Source of the DNA: Phorcus lineatus
Taxonomy: Eukaryota > Mollusca > Gastropoda > Trochida > Trochidae
Length of the DNA: 64,000 nucleotides
Assembly (NCBI GenBank): GCA_921293015.1
Contig: OV121092.1
Location: 3,788,001-3,852,000 of the forward strand
Direction: 5' to 3'
In this document: piece after piece, positions 51,485-63,832 of the stretch
Layout of the letters: each line of letters opens with the position of its first letter
Numbering within the stretch: position 1 is the first letter of the stretch
Translations under genes and position numbers: made by a program
The notes under the pieces: generated by a model
The model's input: the letters and a program-made list of their open reading frames with translations, nothing else
The model's database searches: none
What the model was told of the DNA's origin: nothing

Positions 51485-52330
51485 GTCTGTCGGCATCATT
51501 GGTTGTGGAGATTACTTTGCCATGATTCACTGATTTGTTGTTGCGTCTTTCATGCATTCTGACTTTCATCGTTGCATGAACAAATGATTTTCTAATTACA
51601 ATGAGACTAACAAAATACTTTCAAAATGAAACTATCAACATTGTTAGAATGTAATAATTTAGTGTACGTAATCAAAGCAAATATCTTAATTTGATATGTT
51701 GAATTCATCGTGAACAAATATGATGTGACTTATTGTAGAGATCGCTTTGATATTAATTGAGCCATTATAGCATTAAATTGATAAGACAATACGAATACCA
51801 CATTAAGTTTTGTAATTACTGCATGTCTAGAACGATAATCAACTTGATACTGGAAACCATTGTCAATTTACTCAAAACATATAAACTTCTTCTATCTTAT
51901 ATTAATAGACAAAACATTGGGAAGACCTTCGCCATAAATCAAAGTGACTAATGGATATATATTTCCGTAAATAATGTTATCATGCCAATGTCTCTGTAAA
52001 TGGCCAAAGAGTATGTTTTGGAGTCAATTCGTTTAAATGTGTGCAATGGTGTTATTGTATCATAAAGCATTCAATATCAATAAAACTTGAAATGTTGAAG
52101 CTCATTGGTTTCGTAAATTGACAATAAAAGGTTTAATGTTTTTATTTTCATGAAAATCATGATAATGGACAGTGAATGGTGAATGCAAATGAGTCAACTT
52201 TAATTTTGGACAGTTTTGGTTTATATTAATAAACAGGTTATATGAGTAATACATTTTGGAGGTAAAAGTTTGGTTTTCTAGGAAAACAAGTATAATGTCA
52301 TTTACAAAAATACACAATATACCTTATTGA

Positions 52331-52994
52331 GAATATGATACAATTTTAGTGCAGTGTACTAGAATTGTTACACATGGTATTTTGAGAACTATGACTACCA
52401 AGTTTTATGAAAAAACATGAATCCATGTTATTCTGGTTTTAATTGAAAAACATAGTGGTTGCAAAAAGTCGGTTTTGTGCAATTACATCCACACAATGAC
52501 ATTGAATAAACCTTTATTGCAATGAGGTATTTTTCCTTTGAAAACGTGCAAAATTTCAGCCTCCACTGTCTGGACACCTGTCTTTGTATGACATGATCTT
52601 GAAACTTGAAACATGAACAAATGTTAATGTTAACGTCAAGTTCAGATAATATTAATATTAAGTTAAACTTATAATTTGTCATAGTAGATATGATTGTAAC
52701 GGTATCTATTTTAATGTCCTGAGTTTAAAATTTGAATAATATTTTGATACAGATGTAATAAAACTATATTAATAATATTATAAAAGACTGTTCAAACTGA
52801 AGAATATGATGATATTCATAGGCAAATTTATAAGTGGCTACTTGACCTAGATGTATGACTTGTGTGTAAGCAACTTGAAATTGTGGGAAATAAAAATGAA
52901 AAAAAATTTAAAAAATGAACAAATGTTAACAGATTGTTAACGTTTATAAGAGTTACCAGTATAGACACCACAAACTCAAAAATACTTAAAAATA
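52331..52994. other. Non-coding stretch left of the Tc1 element
   Basis: AT-rich sequence without recognisable genes or repeats. Confidence 0.45.
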
Positions 52995-54485
52995 AACTCT
53001 TCAAAAAAAGAAACTTGACATTCATGCAAAATTGATTTTTTCGAAACGGGTCAATTGTTTTCATGATACATACCTGTAATTTAAAGAAAGGCTTGCTCAA
53101 AAGTGTAAATTTACCAAAAACAATGGCCCAAAAAGTTTACGTTGTGTTCAGGGACGAAAACGAGCGATTCGTCCAAATGCATTTTCTACCAAAGCACGTG
53201 CAGCATGGGATCATGAAGGTTTACATGCAGACACGTCTGCTTTAGGGTTTAAAAAGCCATATCAGCCGCTGTTCATTCAGACTACAGCGACCTGAAGAAT
53301 GCCAAGACTGAACAGAGCGCAACAACTTCATTGGCAGACTGCAAGCAGGAGCGACGCAGCGAGATGTTGCAACACACTTTGGCGTGTCCAGACAGACAAT
53401 CTCTTCATTGTGGACCCGTTTCAACACCCGACACAGCGTTGATGATAGGCCAAGGTCAGGCAGACCAAGGGTGACTACTCGGGCCCAAGATCGGTACATC
53501 CGACTGCTCCACCTTCGGGAACGCACCAGGAGAGCAACGTCAACAACAACGCAGATACCAGGCCTGCGTCGAATTTCCGACCAAACGGTACGCAACAGGC
53601 TGAGAGAGGCTGGACTTTTTCCACGACGACCGGTTCGACGTCTTGTTTTAACGCAACGTCATCTGGCGGAACGTCTCCAGTGGTGTCAACAGAGGATGAG
53701 ATGGGCACGTGCAAGGTGGAAAACCGTTCTCTTCACTGATGAGTCCCGTTTTCTGCTTTGACGAAGTGATGGAAAAGCACGTGTCTACCGACGTCGTGGA
53801 GAACGTTATGCTACCAACTGTGTTCAAGAGGTTGTCCCATTTGGAGGTGGGAGTGTCATGGTGTGGGCCAGGATTCGTCACGGTGTTAGGACACCCCTTG
53901 TGCATGTTGTGGGTAACCTCACAGGAGTACGGTATAGGGACTTGATCCTACAGCCTTTCGTTATTCCTCACGTCAACGTCCATGGTGGTCTCTTTCAGCA
54001 GGACAATGCTCGACCACATGTTGCACGTGTTTGTCAAGACTTTTTACAGCGTAACAATGTCCAGACATTGCCATGGCCAGCCAGGTCACCAGATTTGTCA
54101 CCAATTGAGCATCTCTGGGACGAACTGGACGAGTGCGTGGTAGGAATCCACCACCCAAAACACTTCCAGGACTTCTTGCAGCACTTCAGCACGAATGGCA
54201 GAACCTTCCACAGGCTGTGATTGACAACTTGATTGCAACCATGGGTCGTCGGTGCCAAGCAATAATCAATGCCAATGGTGGCCATACCCGATACTGACAT
54301 TTGTGCACCCCTGTGATGTTGAAACATTTGTGCACCTGTGCATTTCAAGATCATGCTTATTCTGAATAAAATTTACTGAACAGAGATCTTCAAACAGCGT
54401 TTTAGTTTTCATTTCAATGTTGAATCTGTGGTCTTTATATTGAACTTTGAAAGTCAGTGTCAAGTTTCTTTTTTTTGGAAGAGTT
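52995..54485 (+). mobile_element. Complete Tc1-type transposon (1491 bp), disabled
   Basis: Terminal inverted repeats of about 27 bp: left aactcttcaaaaaaagaaac continuing ttgaca (52995-53020), right its reverse complement (54458-54485), differing by one A. TA dinucleotides stand immediately outside (52993-52994, 54486-54487), the target duplication of the Tc1/mariner superfamily. It encloses one broken transposase. Size and layout are typical. Confidence 0.92.
53299..54297 (+). pseudogene. Tc1-family transposase, broken by two frameshifts and one stop
   Basis: Start MPRLNRAQ at 53299, then a frameshift near 53318 into the main frame: helix-turn-helix (RLQAG, QRDVATHFGVSRQTI), the GRPR AT-hook-like motif (about 53455), first catalytic Asp in FTDESRF (about 53740). 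One in-frame TGA at 53759-53761 follows, after which the same frame continues with RVYRRRGERY, GGGSVMVWARI, second Asp in QDNARPH and catalytic Glu in SPIEHLWDEL. Spacing between these two is 34 residues, the DD34E signature of Tc1. A second frameshift near 54175 moves the tail (VIDNLIATMGRRC...GGHTRY) to another frame, ending at 54295-54297. Length would be about 330 residues, normal for the family. The three lesions make it inactive, although the ends remain good substrates. Confidence 0.94.
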
Positions 54486-54487
54486 TA

Positions 54488-54815
54488 TAACAATCACAGG
54501 CATCGACTGAGTGATTCAGTGTTAGTTTGTTAGTCATTGTTTCGATGAATATTCAAGCTAAAACTATCGTAACATTTCATCAAGATTGATTGTGAGTGTC
54601 GTTTCAATTAATATAACCGTTTCAACCTTTACCTTCAATACGACTGTCGAACATCCTTAGGGGTATTCAATACTTCCACGCTGCTAATACAACAAGTCAT
54701 TTATTATCACACCGGAAAACGAGTCCTCATTATTCAAACAAATGAGTGTCTAGTCCTAATGTGAGAGCAGTTACTCCAATTATGTTATCCTTTCAAAGTG
54801 CTAACCAACAAATAC
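54488..54815. other. Short non-coding gap
   Basis: Nothing recognised; may contain decayed upstream parts of the Penelope-like element. Confidence 0.4.
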
Positions 54816-55190
54816 ATCAATCAAGTTTATGCAAACTTGGTTTTAGGCTACCTTGAAGAGAAGTTTTATCTACAACTAAAAGACATGTATGGGGATGAAT
54901 TCTTGACAGAATTCATATCCAAATTGAAACGATACCTAGATGACTGTTTTCTATTATGGGAAACATCTAAGGGAAATATTTTAGATATCTTCCATATACT
55001 GCAGAACATGCATCCAAATATAAAATTCACATTTGAAACAAACCCGTTTTAGACATCCTTATCATAAAGGAAGGGACTAAACTATTGACGGATATTTACC
55101 ATAAACCTACTGACACACAGCTTTATCTTCATTTCAAGAGTTCTCATGAAAGGCATGTCAAAACAAATGTACCACCTTATTTAGAAAAGA
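54816..55190 (+). pseudogene. Penelope-like element reverse transcriptase fragment
   Basis: The first frame gives YANLVLGYLEEKFY followed by KRYLDDCFLLWE; YLDD is the catalytic reverse transcriptase box, and NMHPNIKFTFE follows it. A frameshift at about 55050 moves the reading to LDILIIKEGTKLLTDIYHKP, then TDTQLYLHFKSSHERHVKTN, a block I know from Penelope-like elements (PTDT.xYLHFxSxHxRH). The upstream fingers and the downstream GIY-YIG endonuclease are missing, so this is a dead fragment of about 125 codons. Confidence 0.78.
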
Positions 55191-55306
55191 CCGACGGAAA
55201 TGAATTCATCGTATTAAATTAAAAAAGATTGATCCACTCCGAACAATCCGATGTTTACTCTTTTCTATACATAATTTTCCTTCACGTGAGAAATCAATTC
55301 TCCTGT

Positions 55307-55320
55307 TATATATCTATATA

Positions 55321-55380
<60 letters not shown>
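55307..55380. repeat. (AT)n microsatellite
   Basis: About 70 bp of TA repeats with two TATC interruptions at the left end. Confidence 0.96.
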
Positions 55381-56837
55381 TGGAACGATTAACGGTGCAT
55401 GACGTACATGAGTTGGAAAATAATATTTTCCTGAAAATATATCTAAGCTAAAGGAAATTTTGAACTTTTTTGAAAAGATAAAAAAAACTATGTTAGCTCC
55501 TGTCGTACACAAGTATAAATGCAAATAACCTATTTTATGTATTAGCTCTAAAAAATTTGAATATGTTTGTTCACAAATATTGCTCAGAAATTGGCGACAG
55601 CCAAACATTGCTTAGCCCTATCTACCATAAGAAACTTCAGATTAGCTAAAATAATTGTTCCAAGGTTGCATTGACTAACATAACACATTTTTTTTTACTT
55701 AGAATAAGTTGGTATTTGCTTCTTATTATGAGCATCTATTTATTCATGAGTAGTCTGTTTGTAATATTGTTCATCCAGTAAATCTTCAACTTCAGAAAAT
55801 TTTACTTACTCAAGCTTACTTCTTCACTGTGTTATTTCAATCAAATGAGTTATTTTTTGTTTTACCACGAAACATGTTTTCTCACTCTGAACTAATCAAC
55901 AACTGTATCAACTCTTTCTAAGGACTATTTCAGCTATTTCAAATTAGCATGAAGATCTACAATTGCAAGACCAAGACACCTACCTGACATCACGTTAGTC
56001 CAGAAACTGACCATCCGCCTGTACAATAATGGACCGATTGGCTTCTGTGTTCACGCTTGTTGTTAACATGCTTCTTGTCGCTGTTATTTGACGTCCTTCT
56101 GTCTGTGTAATTAGTCACTTACTGTCCCAGTATATCACTTCTTTAATTAGGCATTGACACATATAACACATCTCTTACACCAAATCATTAGATTACCAGG
56201 CTCTGCATTTGATTAGTTAGTAGCTTTTTGCATTCACCACCAGAATAGAGCTGTATTTACAGCAACAAACACCATTTCACGTTTTCAAACATTTAAAATA
56301 TGATTGTTGTCCACTGTCTTGTCGATTAGTTTTTTCTTTTTCTTTTTGGAACTATAAACAAACGAGATAAAACATACATTCAGAACAACAACAATGATGC
56401 CGCTGCGATATCCATTTACAATTAACAATCTAGGGCCTATTTGTTTTTCCAAATTTACAATGTCTTGAACATTTTCGATGAGGAAGCAAATCCTAGTGCT
56501 ACTTATAAAACTCCTACAATCGCTGATAATGATAGAAAATACTTTTGAAATAGACCATTAACACTATTGAGGTCAAAGCTACTTTCTTCAGACATGTGCT
56601 TTTAAATTTGGCAGTCTTTAACCATTGATAACGTTCAGATGGTAAGTTACCAAAAACTGCATTCAAACATGTATGCACTCTTTATACAAATATAATTTTA
56701 ACAAGTGAGATAAACTTTCCAATGCAAATTTTAAAGTGTTTTAATCAATATTTATCATATCATATAAATAAATAAAGGAAAGCTCGTTGTGTAATAATAT
56801 CTGAAGTGATTTCTTAGATTGTAATGAGAAAGAATCC
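55381..56837. other. Non-coding stretch
   Basis: AT-rich, with no gene or repeat recognised. Confidence 0.45.
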
Positions 56838-57037
56838 CATGATTGAAACCGTTCGGTTTTGGATCAAGTGGTCCGTGGTTCGAATCCCACCAGGGGCTCA
56901 AAGCTTTGACTGCAGTCAGGTTTTGGGTTCAATGCAACACTCAATTTCAGCGCAGTACAATCCATGGTGTGCGAGTTTCAAACGATGATCGCAGGTTTCA
57001 CCGCAATGCATAGCAACAATACAGTTGCAGGCTTTCT
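56838..57037 (+). mobile_element. SINE copy 3 (plus), with tRNA-like B box
   Basis: The head contains GTGGTTCGAATCCCACC (56876-56892), a good B box, then ttcagcgcagtacaatcc, atcgcaggtttcaccgcaat and gcaggctttctc, the same order as copies 1 and 2. The 3' third is missing after 57037. Together the three copies define a family of at least 300 bp. Confidence 0.8.
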
Positions 57038-58683
57038 CAAAACGCTTCGCTTTGGTTAAGTTACCTGTTCTTTTCTAGACACATCTGGGAGTTCTGGGAA
57101 CGCCTTGAGCTTCTTGGGGGTTCTACATTTGCATAAGCTATAATTCTACTGCATCAATGTTTTCCCACTTATGGAATTCCTATATATATCAAGCAGTTTC
57201 ATCCAAGAATTGTCATGTAGACAAGACTCACCTTACAAACTGCTGTTGGACGAAGAAATTTGGTGAAAATACTTTTAGCTTGTCTCATTTGATATTGAAC
57301 TTTTAATTTGCATGACCTTCATGTTGTAATTTTAACCTCTTGTTTTTTTGAATTGTTATAATTATACATTATTTTTTATTTTATGTTGATGGTTTGATTG
57401 AGAATATTCACACTTGAGAGGAGGGATCCAATGAATAAACCAAATGTAATCTCATAACATTGGTTACAATTTTCAGAGGTCTAGGATGGGTTGATACATC
57501 AAATTCAACACTATATATGTCTGTTATACCACATACCTGCAATGAACCAAATTTAAGAATTGTTTATTAATCATACAATTGAGGTAAGAGACGATGGTGT
57601 TATCGATATCGATTACAAAGTGTAAAGGAATCACAACTGTTATCAAGATGTTGTAATAATTACTCATCTAACACATCATTTGAAGAAGCTTACCAAGTGT
57701 CTCTTACTGGAATGTGCGAAAATAACAGACATGATTTCAAATAAACCAAGTACGGAAAATAAGTGTTTGGCATAATTCATGCATGAATCGATGTAACAGA
57801 TGATAGTGTTATCGGTAATATAGGTTGTCATCACATTTACAAAGTGTAAATGAATCACTTCTGTTATAAACAAGTAGTACTGATTACTTATGGATATTCA
57901 ACACGTGAGTTGAACTACAACACCATCTGATAATGAACAATTGATAAGTACGAATAAGATGACAAAACAATGTCTTTCAAATCATTTTAGTTCTAGAAGG
58001 AACAATTTGTAGAAAAACAGGCGTTTTAAAAATTTAAATTCTGTAAAGCAAACTGTCATTGAAGAATAATTCCAAATTGAATTTTCATCAAAGATAGGAT
58101 ATTTTGATGGTTGCTGGCCTGGTCATTGTATGTGTCATAGAATATCCGCTTACTTTGTGTTAAAGGAAGTAAAATTTTGTTTGACAAATGAAAAAAGTTT
58201 TATACTTCTCCTCCTTGTGTAGATTATGACATCAACGTTGCTAGGATACATTATTAAAATGTTTCTCTTTTACGCAATAATACGTCATTACATGCGATTT
58301 CAACAACCATGCATCTAGTGTATAAGCAAATAGCATACAATTTGACAATCCTTTTGGTAATAGATCTGTCTGGCATCCAGTCTATGCTGACGTTTCTAAG
58401 AGGATCAACAGCTCAGTGTATATCTATGAGCAGTGGTTTGACAGTTCGATTTTCCCTGTTCCTTGATATAAGCTTTTCTTTTGAAAGATTATATTGGCAT
58501 GATAGCTGTGTACATCTTGCATCACTAAATCTAATTCACCTTCATTTGTCAGAAAGCTTGCGTTGTGTTTATCAGTCTTGTTCAAACCGTGGTTAACAAA
58601 GACGTTATAATTTCATTATATTTGAGTAAAACTGAATCATTTCCCAACACAGGGTAATGTTCAATCCAAATAATTACTTCACA
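57038..58683. other. Non-coding stretch, presumed intron
   Basis: Contains a weaker juxtaposed acceptor/donor on the minus strand at 57531-57545 (TTCATTGCAG/GTATGT) with a poor pyrimidine tract. The ORF at 58309-58596 (plus) has no support. Confidence 0.4.
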
Positions 58684-58869
58684 TTACTTCACACAAGGAG
58701 TCACTTGTTCCTGATCTACTTTATAGGGAGATCCTGATTCACAGCAATAACCGCGGCAATAATCACATCCATAAACATCTAAAGCAATAAGGAAAGTCTC
58801 TTGTGTAAAGTTTGTTCTACTGGAATTGGTACTGCTACACCACAATCTGACCATGTTATTAGAAGCCAT
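58684..58869 (-). CDS. Doubtful cysteine-rich small ORF or exon
   Basis: A 61-codon minus-strand ORF whose second half, VYGCDYCRGYCCESGSPYK, packs four cysteines and several tyrosines. A convincing acceptor (TTCCTTATTGCTTTAG) sits just before this part at about 58779, so it could be a short exon. No clear donor follows before the stop, and I do not recognise a family. It lies on the same strand as the receptor exon. Confidence 0.18.
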   Translation of the reverse strand: MASNNMVRLWCSSTNSSRTNFTQETFLIALDVYGCDYCRGYCCESGSPYKVDQEQVTPCVK

Positions 58870-59295
58870 TTTTAGGAGGAGATGATTTTACACCTGGCTG
58901 GATCTACATAGAGTTTTTTTGTATGTGCCGGCAACGGAATAATTTCTTAAATACTAAATTTGTGTTTTAAGTTAGGTGATAATAAGACATAACATACCAA
59001 ACAACTTCAAGAGATACTTTTCTTGAAATTATGAATTATGAGGATATTCAGGGCGAATTGAGTTGTTTTATTATGACTTTTGTTGCTGTTAAATTTCAAT
59101 TATACAGACCACGCATTACTTACTCTCACAATAATGAGTCTTACTCTTGTAAAATGAAAACATGACACTTAGTTTTTCTGGCACAACCATTTTGATATTT
59201 GTTTTAAATCAAGTATTGCATTCGTATGTTGTGCAAGGATGAATTGGGTATGATCAGAAGACAGAAACACATAATCACGTTTGTCTGTAATGTTG

Positions 59296-59836
59296 ATAAC
59301 GATTGTGTCCACCTCTAGCGTCTCGTAAGTCACACAACGTCTCCTAATGGATCTTAGAACGTTAGTGAACATTGCCCGAGGAAGACGTCGTCATTGCTCA
59401 ACAAAGTAACGTTGAAGATCTTGCAACGTCTGTGCAAACTTGAGTGTGGCGTATACCTTGTCTGCGGTACACACGTGCCTTGTCGTCGGCAAATGATTAG
59501 TCACCAAAACCAATGGAATTCCACTGTCGTTGAGTTAATCTTAAGTGCCCACGCAATCCGTCCCCCAAACATCTCCCTACTTGTGAAAGTTGCAGTTACA
59601 AATTGGTTGCGAAGATGACGTAAACATATTGCTGCATCTTCCCAAAGTGACGTCACACGTGACGCTCCTGGCCGCGGGCGGTCTTCAACTGGTCCCGTTT
59701 GATGCACTCTCTTCCTGAGATTTAAAACTGTTTGTTGTGAACAGTTGACGGCTCTTACCACAATGACCACAGACTGACCATGGAGCCTCCCCATAGCGCG
59801 TTGACGTTCTACATTTGTAAGGCGCAGCATTGCCAA
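59296..59836 (-). pseudogene. Second Tc1-type transposase, internally deleted
   Basis: From 59836 the minus strand encodes a Tc1-type N-terminus: RLTNVERQRAMGRLHGQS, a helix-turn-helix with CSQQTVLNLRKR, RPRPGASRVTSLWEDAAICL, then REMFGGRI. The central part with the first catalytic Asp is missing; ADDKARVYRRQGIRH follows in a shifted frame (about 59500-59450), and then a jump to the family C-terminus SIRRRC (59352) and, in a third frame, GGHNRY (59315-59296). All catalytic residues are absent. It belongs to a different lineage from the 53-kb element, judging by the N-terminal sequence. Clear terminal repeats were not found. Confidence 0.85.
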
Positions 59837-62800
59837 AGGTCATCATAATTAAACGTTCAATTTGTTTTTCCAAATGAGCTTTAATGTGCTTACTCAGTTC
59901 ATGCAAACATGCATCGATTGACCTCACTACATGCCAATATTGTCAATGAATACTACCGTTGCTTCAGAAAACCCAATGCACATACATAAAATATAACTTT
60001 GTGAAGGAGAACTGTGAAAACAATCCATGTATACATAAATGCACATACCAGCCGAGATTACCAAAACTCCTTCTCATATCACTTTGCCATTATTTACAAA
60101 CTATACAACACATCTCCCAATCTTCCAGATAAGTATGGACTGAGCTTGATGGTTGCTTCATATCTTCTCATATCATGGCGGAAACATTAGGTCATTGATT
60201 TCAAATCCAAATTCATTAGAATGACAATAATTTGCATATTTATTCAGTAAAAAGGTACACTATCGTGCAATTGACTTTAAGTTTGAGTGTTTATTCCAGA
60301 ATAACAGTGGAATGTTATAATTATTGTCAGCTTGGGCATCAAATCGTTTCCAATTATTTTGAGGAGACAGTTTTCATCTTTAAAGTTTCGAAAGCGACCT
60401 TCATGTAGAAAATTCCTCAAACGGTTCACATACAAAATTCTGGTATTTTGAAGTGTTCATTTACAATATGTGTTCTAATAAAACTTCAGAGAGCCTAACT
60501 TTTAAATTAGTGTCATAAAATCAGCGTGAGATCAGTAAGGGTTAAGTTCACACAGATAAGAGTTTGCTGTGGTCATGATTATAGTCTCAGGTGTCTCGAT
60601 TATTGCCTTTAGTAATGCAAGCCTTGTCGGCATTTTAAGTAAATATTTAGTAGTCGTCTGAGATTATGGGAAACTGATAGCAGTACATTCACAGTAGTGT
60701 TCCTCAAACTGTTGGAAATTTTTATTTTCAATTGAGTGTTTGTGTTTGTTCCCATGTTTTCATAGATATCCCGATGTTACTATTTTAGATAATGACATTT
60801 TCTTACTAATTATATAAAATCTACATATTGCTCAGACGTCTTTGATTTGAAAAAAATATAACATACGTGTATGCAAATTAAAGATCACATTCCTGAAGCA
60901 TCACTATAATACGGGCCAAAGCGATTTACCCTGAATATGGAAATTGATTAAACAATATCACGATGAAAACAAATATCAATATGTCGTCTAATTTTCTGCG
61001 TGCCTAATGTATATTTAATATGTTTGTGGTACCAATATTTTCAGCAGTTTTGTAGATGACATTTAAATAGTCTATATTATACAAACACAACTGGCAGTTT
61101 AAATGTCTATGGAAAAGTGTTTCACTTGAGTTGAATTACTTAAACATAGTGAAATGGAGTAATGTTATAATAAGTGTCAGATTGCTTTGCTTGATCAGTC
61201 TATACAAAACATTCCTGTGTCTCTTTGCTTAAATTAAGAACACAATTAAAAGATCTCTTTATCTGGACTAGCATAACATTATCGGCAACCCATTGGTCAA
61301 GACCAGTCAATTGTCAGAGACATACTTTTTATGTTAAGGTTTGTCGGGCGTATCCTACGCAAACACGCACTGCAAAGAGACCCTTTCCTGCGCTGAGTTA
61401 TAGTACCTACATACATACATGTATCTAGAGGGAAATTATCTAGTAGAAAATCCCACTTTAACGTTACTTGAGAGAAGGATGCACTCACTCTGAAAACGAA
61501 TTAGGGTCTATTGGCTTTCAACATTAGGTCGAGGTATTTACATTCAAACGTTCAAATATACCTGCACTCTGATGCATGTGATGCAATGTATCTCTCACTT
61601 GCATTAATATCCTTTGCACCTTGCATGACAATCTGCCATATTCTTTACACAATAGTTACATGACATGATCTGTCACAGTAGTCGTTATAGTCTAGATTGT
61701 CCTCTGTGTTTGTTGAGGTAAATATTTTACAATGTTGGTACAAGTGAGATAGATAGCATAGGCCTGAATATCAAACTCCTTCTGTCAGGGTAACTTAAAA
61801 GTTTAATATAATGCATTTTCTGTGCAATCGGAAAGCACCCACTTTACAGTTTTAAGATGCTCATACACAATATAGGACCTTATAGTCTATTCAAGAGCAT
61901 ATCATTTTGTTTCTAATGACTGAAATTGGATGCCATTTCTTGTTGAAATCATGATTAGAGAAGATTATTCAATATTAACATCAAAGGTTCACTTCAAAGG
62001 GCACTTTTCAAAGATGCTAATGAATTATTGAAAATTGTATCTTTTATGTCAAAATGTAACAAACACCAAAAATGTTGGCAGTAATATGGCAATATTCCGC
62101 CAACAAAGCCCCTACTTAATATTGCGTCATAAATCGAGTTATCTATCCACGAGTAGCTTTGATGTGATGTGTACAGGGGTTATTGGCAACTTCAGATTCA
62201 GCATTAAAACACATTAGAACACATTGATAGCATGTCCATTATCTGACACAGCTTTATATACTGCCTTGGGACTACCACAGTAGTGATATGAACCTGAACA
62301 AATCACACCATTTAAAAGGATAACAGATTGTGTACTGTGACGTTTAACGGTGTCAAGCACACTGTATAATTACTATGACAAAGTTCTCGTTTCTTTACAA
62401 ATGTATACATGTCCTCTATAGTTGTACGTGTGTCAAATGTATATTAAACATATATTTCAAATGAATGTACTACTAATGACTCATAGGTGTTTCAAAACAC
62501 CGAAATGTGTATGGGAGGCGTGGATGAGAAGGAAGTAAAATGTCAAAGACAGATTGTCGAGATCAAATAATCATCTCCAGAAATAAATCCAGACTTCAGA
62601 ATTGCATAATCACCAGTGCATATGTTCTAATACAAAAACGATTTCATTGCAGAAAATTTATTTCATATCAGGGCGTTAGTTTTTGGAGGCCTAGTATAAC
62701 TTTCATAATACAAATACAGAAAAACTGGACCAATACAGGAAAATTAGGCATAGAAACGAATATGGACCAATTGTAATATGAATATTTATCAATTATCACT

Positions 62801-63806
62801 TTTTCATCATTTATGGCCAATATCATTTGATTCATTGGCCATTGAGACAGGGACAATCCAGGAAAACAGTGTCAACGAACCATAACAGGACTCAGTGCAT
62901 GCGCAAATAATTTTAAGAAAGATAGGCGGGTCATTGCGAAAGTTTCCACAGATATTTCAGTCAACAAATCTTTATTTAGTATTTTGATTTTGAAGGTAAA
63001 AAACTCGTTTTAGATGAGTTTTTAAAGATAACTGTCATTAATTTTATAGTTTGATACTGGCTGAGTTAAAGGTCATTGTTCTCTTGTATGGGTTTCTTAT
63101 TGCATCTGTTGGAATTACATCTGGTCTCAGAACTGTGATTTTTCCAATGTGGAAACACCTTACGATATAAGATCTCAAGCATCAATCTTTATTAGCCAAA
63201 GGGACACGTTGCTGATTTAAGTAGAGGTAGCAAACCTTGTAAATTAATGTAATTTTATCATTAAACACAGACAACCACGCATGTAATAAATTACAAAGAG
63301 AACAGAATTTACCCTCCTTTATTAAGCTTTAAACGTTCCAACTTATCCTACTCACTTCCATGTCGATGAGTAATAACAGTATGCAATCTGAGATCAAAGA
63401 AGTTATGACTTTGAACTTGTACCGTCTTTATATTAAACTTGCATTTTATTTGACAATAACATAGAGCCAATAGTAAGAGCTTCATTGGTATTCACAAGGT
63501 ATGATGATATGATGCAAATGAATGAGAATCTAAAAGTTTTATTGCTTTAATGGTTTCATAAATCACAGATAGCATATTTGTTAAACAGCGATCCATGTTG
63601 CATATAAAATCACCTAAAGATAAAGCAAGATGCCAATTATTAGAACTTAAGCACAAAATTGTGTTTGTTTTTACTTTTTTTTAAAATGTTGAAATAATAT
63701 TGTCTCAAGTCTGTTAACTTTCTTATTCTTATTCATGTTGATTTTCTAGAAAAAAATACCTTACCTTTTTCACTCAATTATCAGTGGTTTTACTTCTTCG
63801 TTTGAC
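59837..63806. other. Non-coding stretch, presumed intron
   Basis: Nearly 4 kb of AT-rich sequence. None of the short ORFs (61225, 62035, 62540 plus; 61297, 62668 minus) shows a domain. The first ~130 bp may be the 5' end of the deleted Tc1 element. Confidence 0.45.
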
Positions 63807-63832
63807 ACTTACCTGAAAGAGAAAGAGAGGAT
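63807..63832 (-). other. Candidate recursive splice site 2 (minus strand)
   Basis: On the minus strand: an uninterrupted pyrimidine-rich CCTCTCTTTCTCTTTCAG joined directly to GTAAGT (junction at 63812/63813). The acceptor half is the best in the window and the donor half is full consensus. Its strand and layout agree with site 1 at 31.71 kb, 32 kb away, and with the receptor exon at 8 kb. Confidence 0.58.

Larger units (their letters stand above)
48815..52330 (+). repeat. Segmental duplication block Z3
   Basis: Partner of Z2. Copy-specific insertions are a retroposon tail near 49.25 kb and the hAT-like element at 50.47 kb; Z2 preserves the empty site of the latter. Confidence 0.85.

Noticed and set aside
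53063-53245. 60-codon ORF at the left end of the Tc1 element
   Set aside because: Lies in the 5' untranslated part of a standard Tc1 layout and matches nothing; the real transposase starts at 53299.
56838-56900. Possible functional tRNA gene at the B box
   Set aside because: No acceptor stem or A box; the downstream sequence is the body of a SINE.
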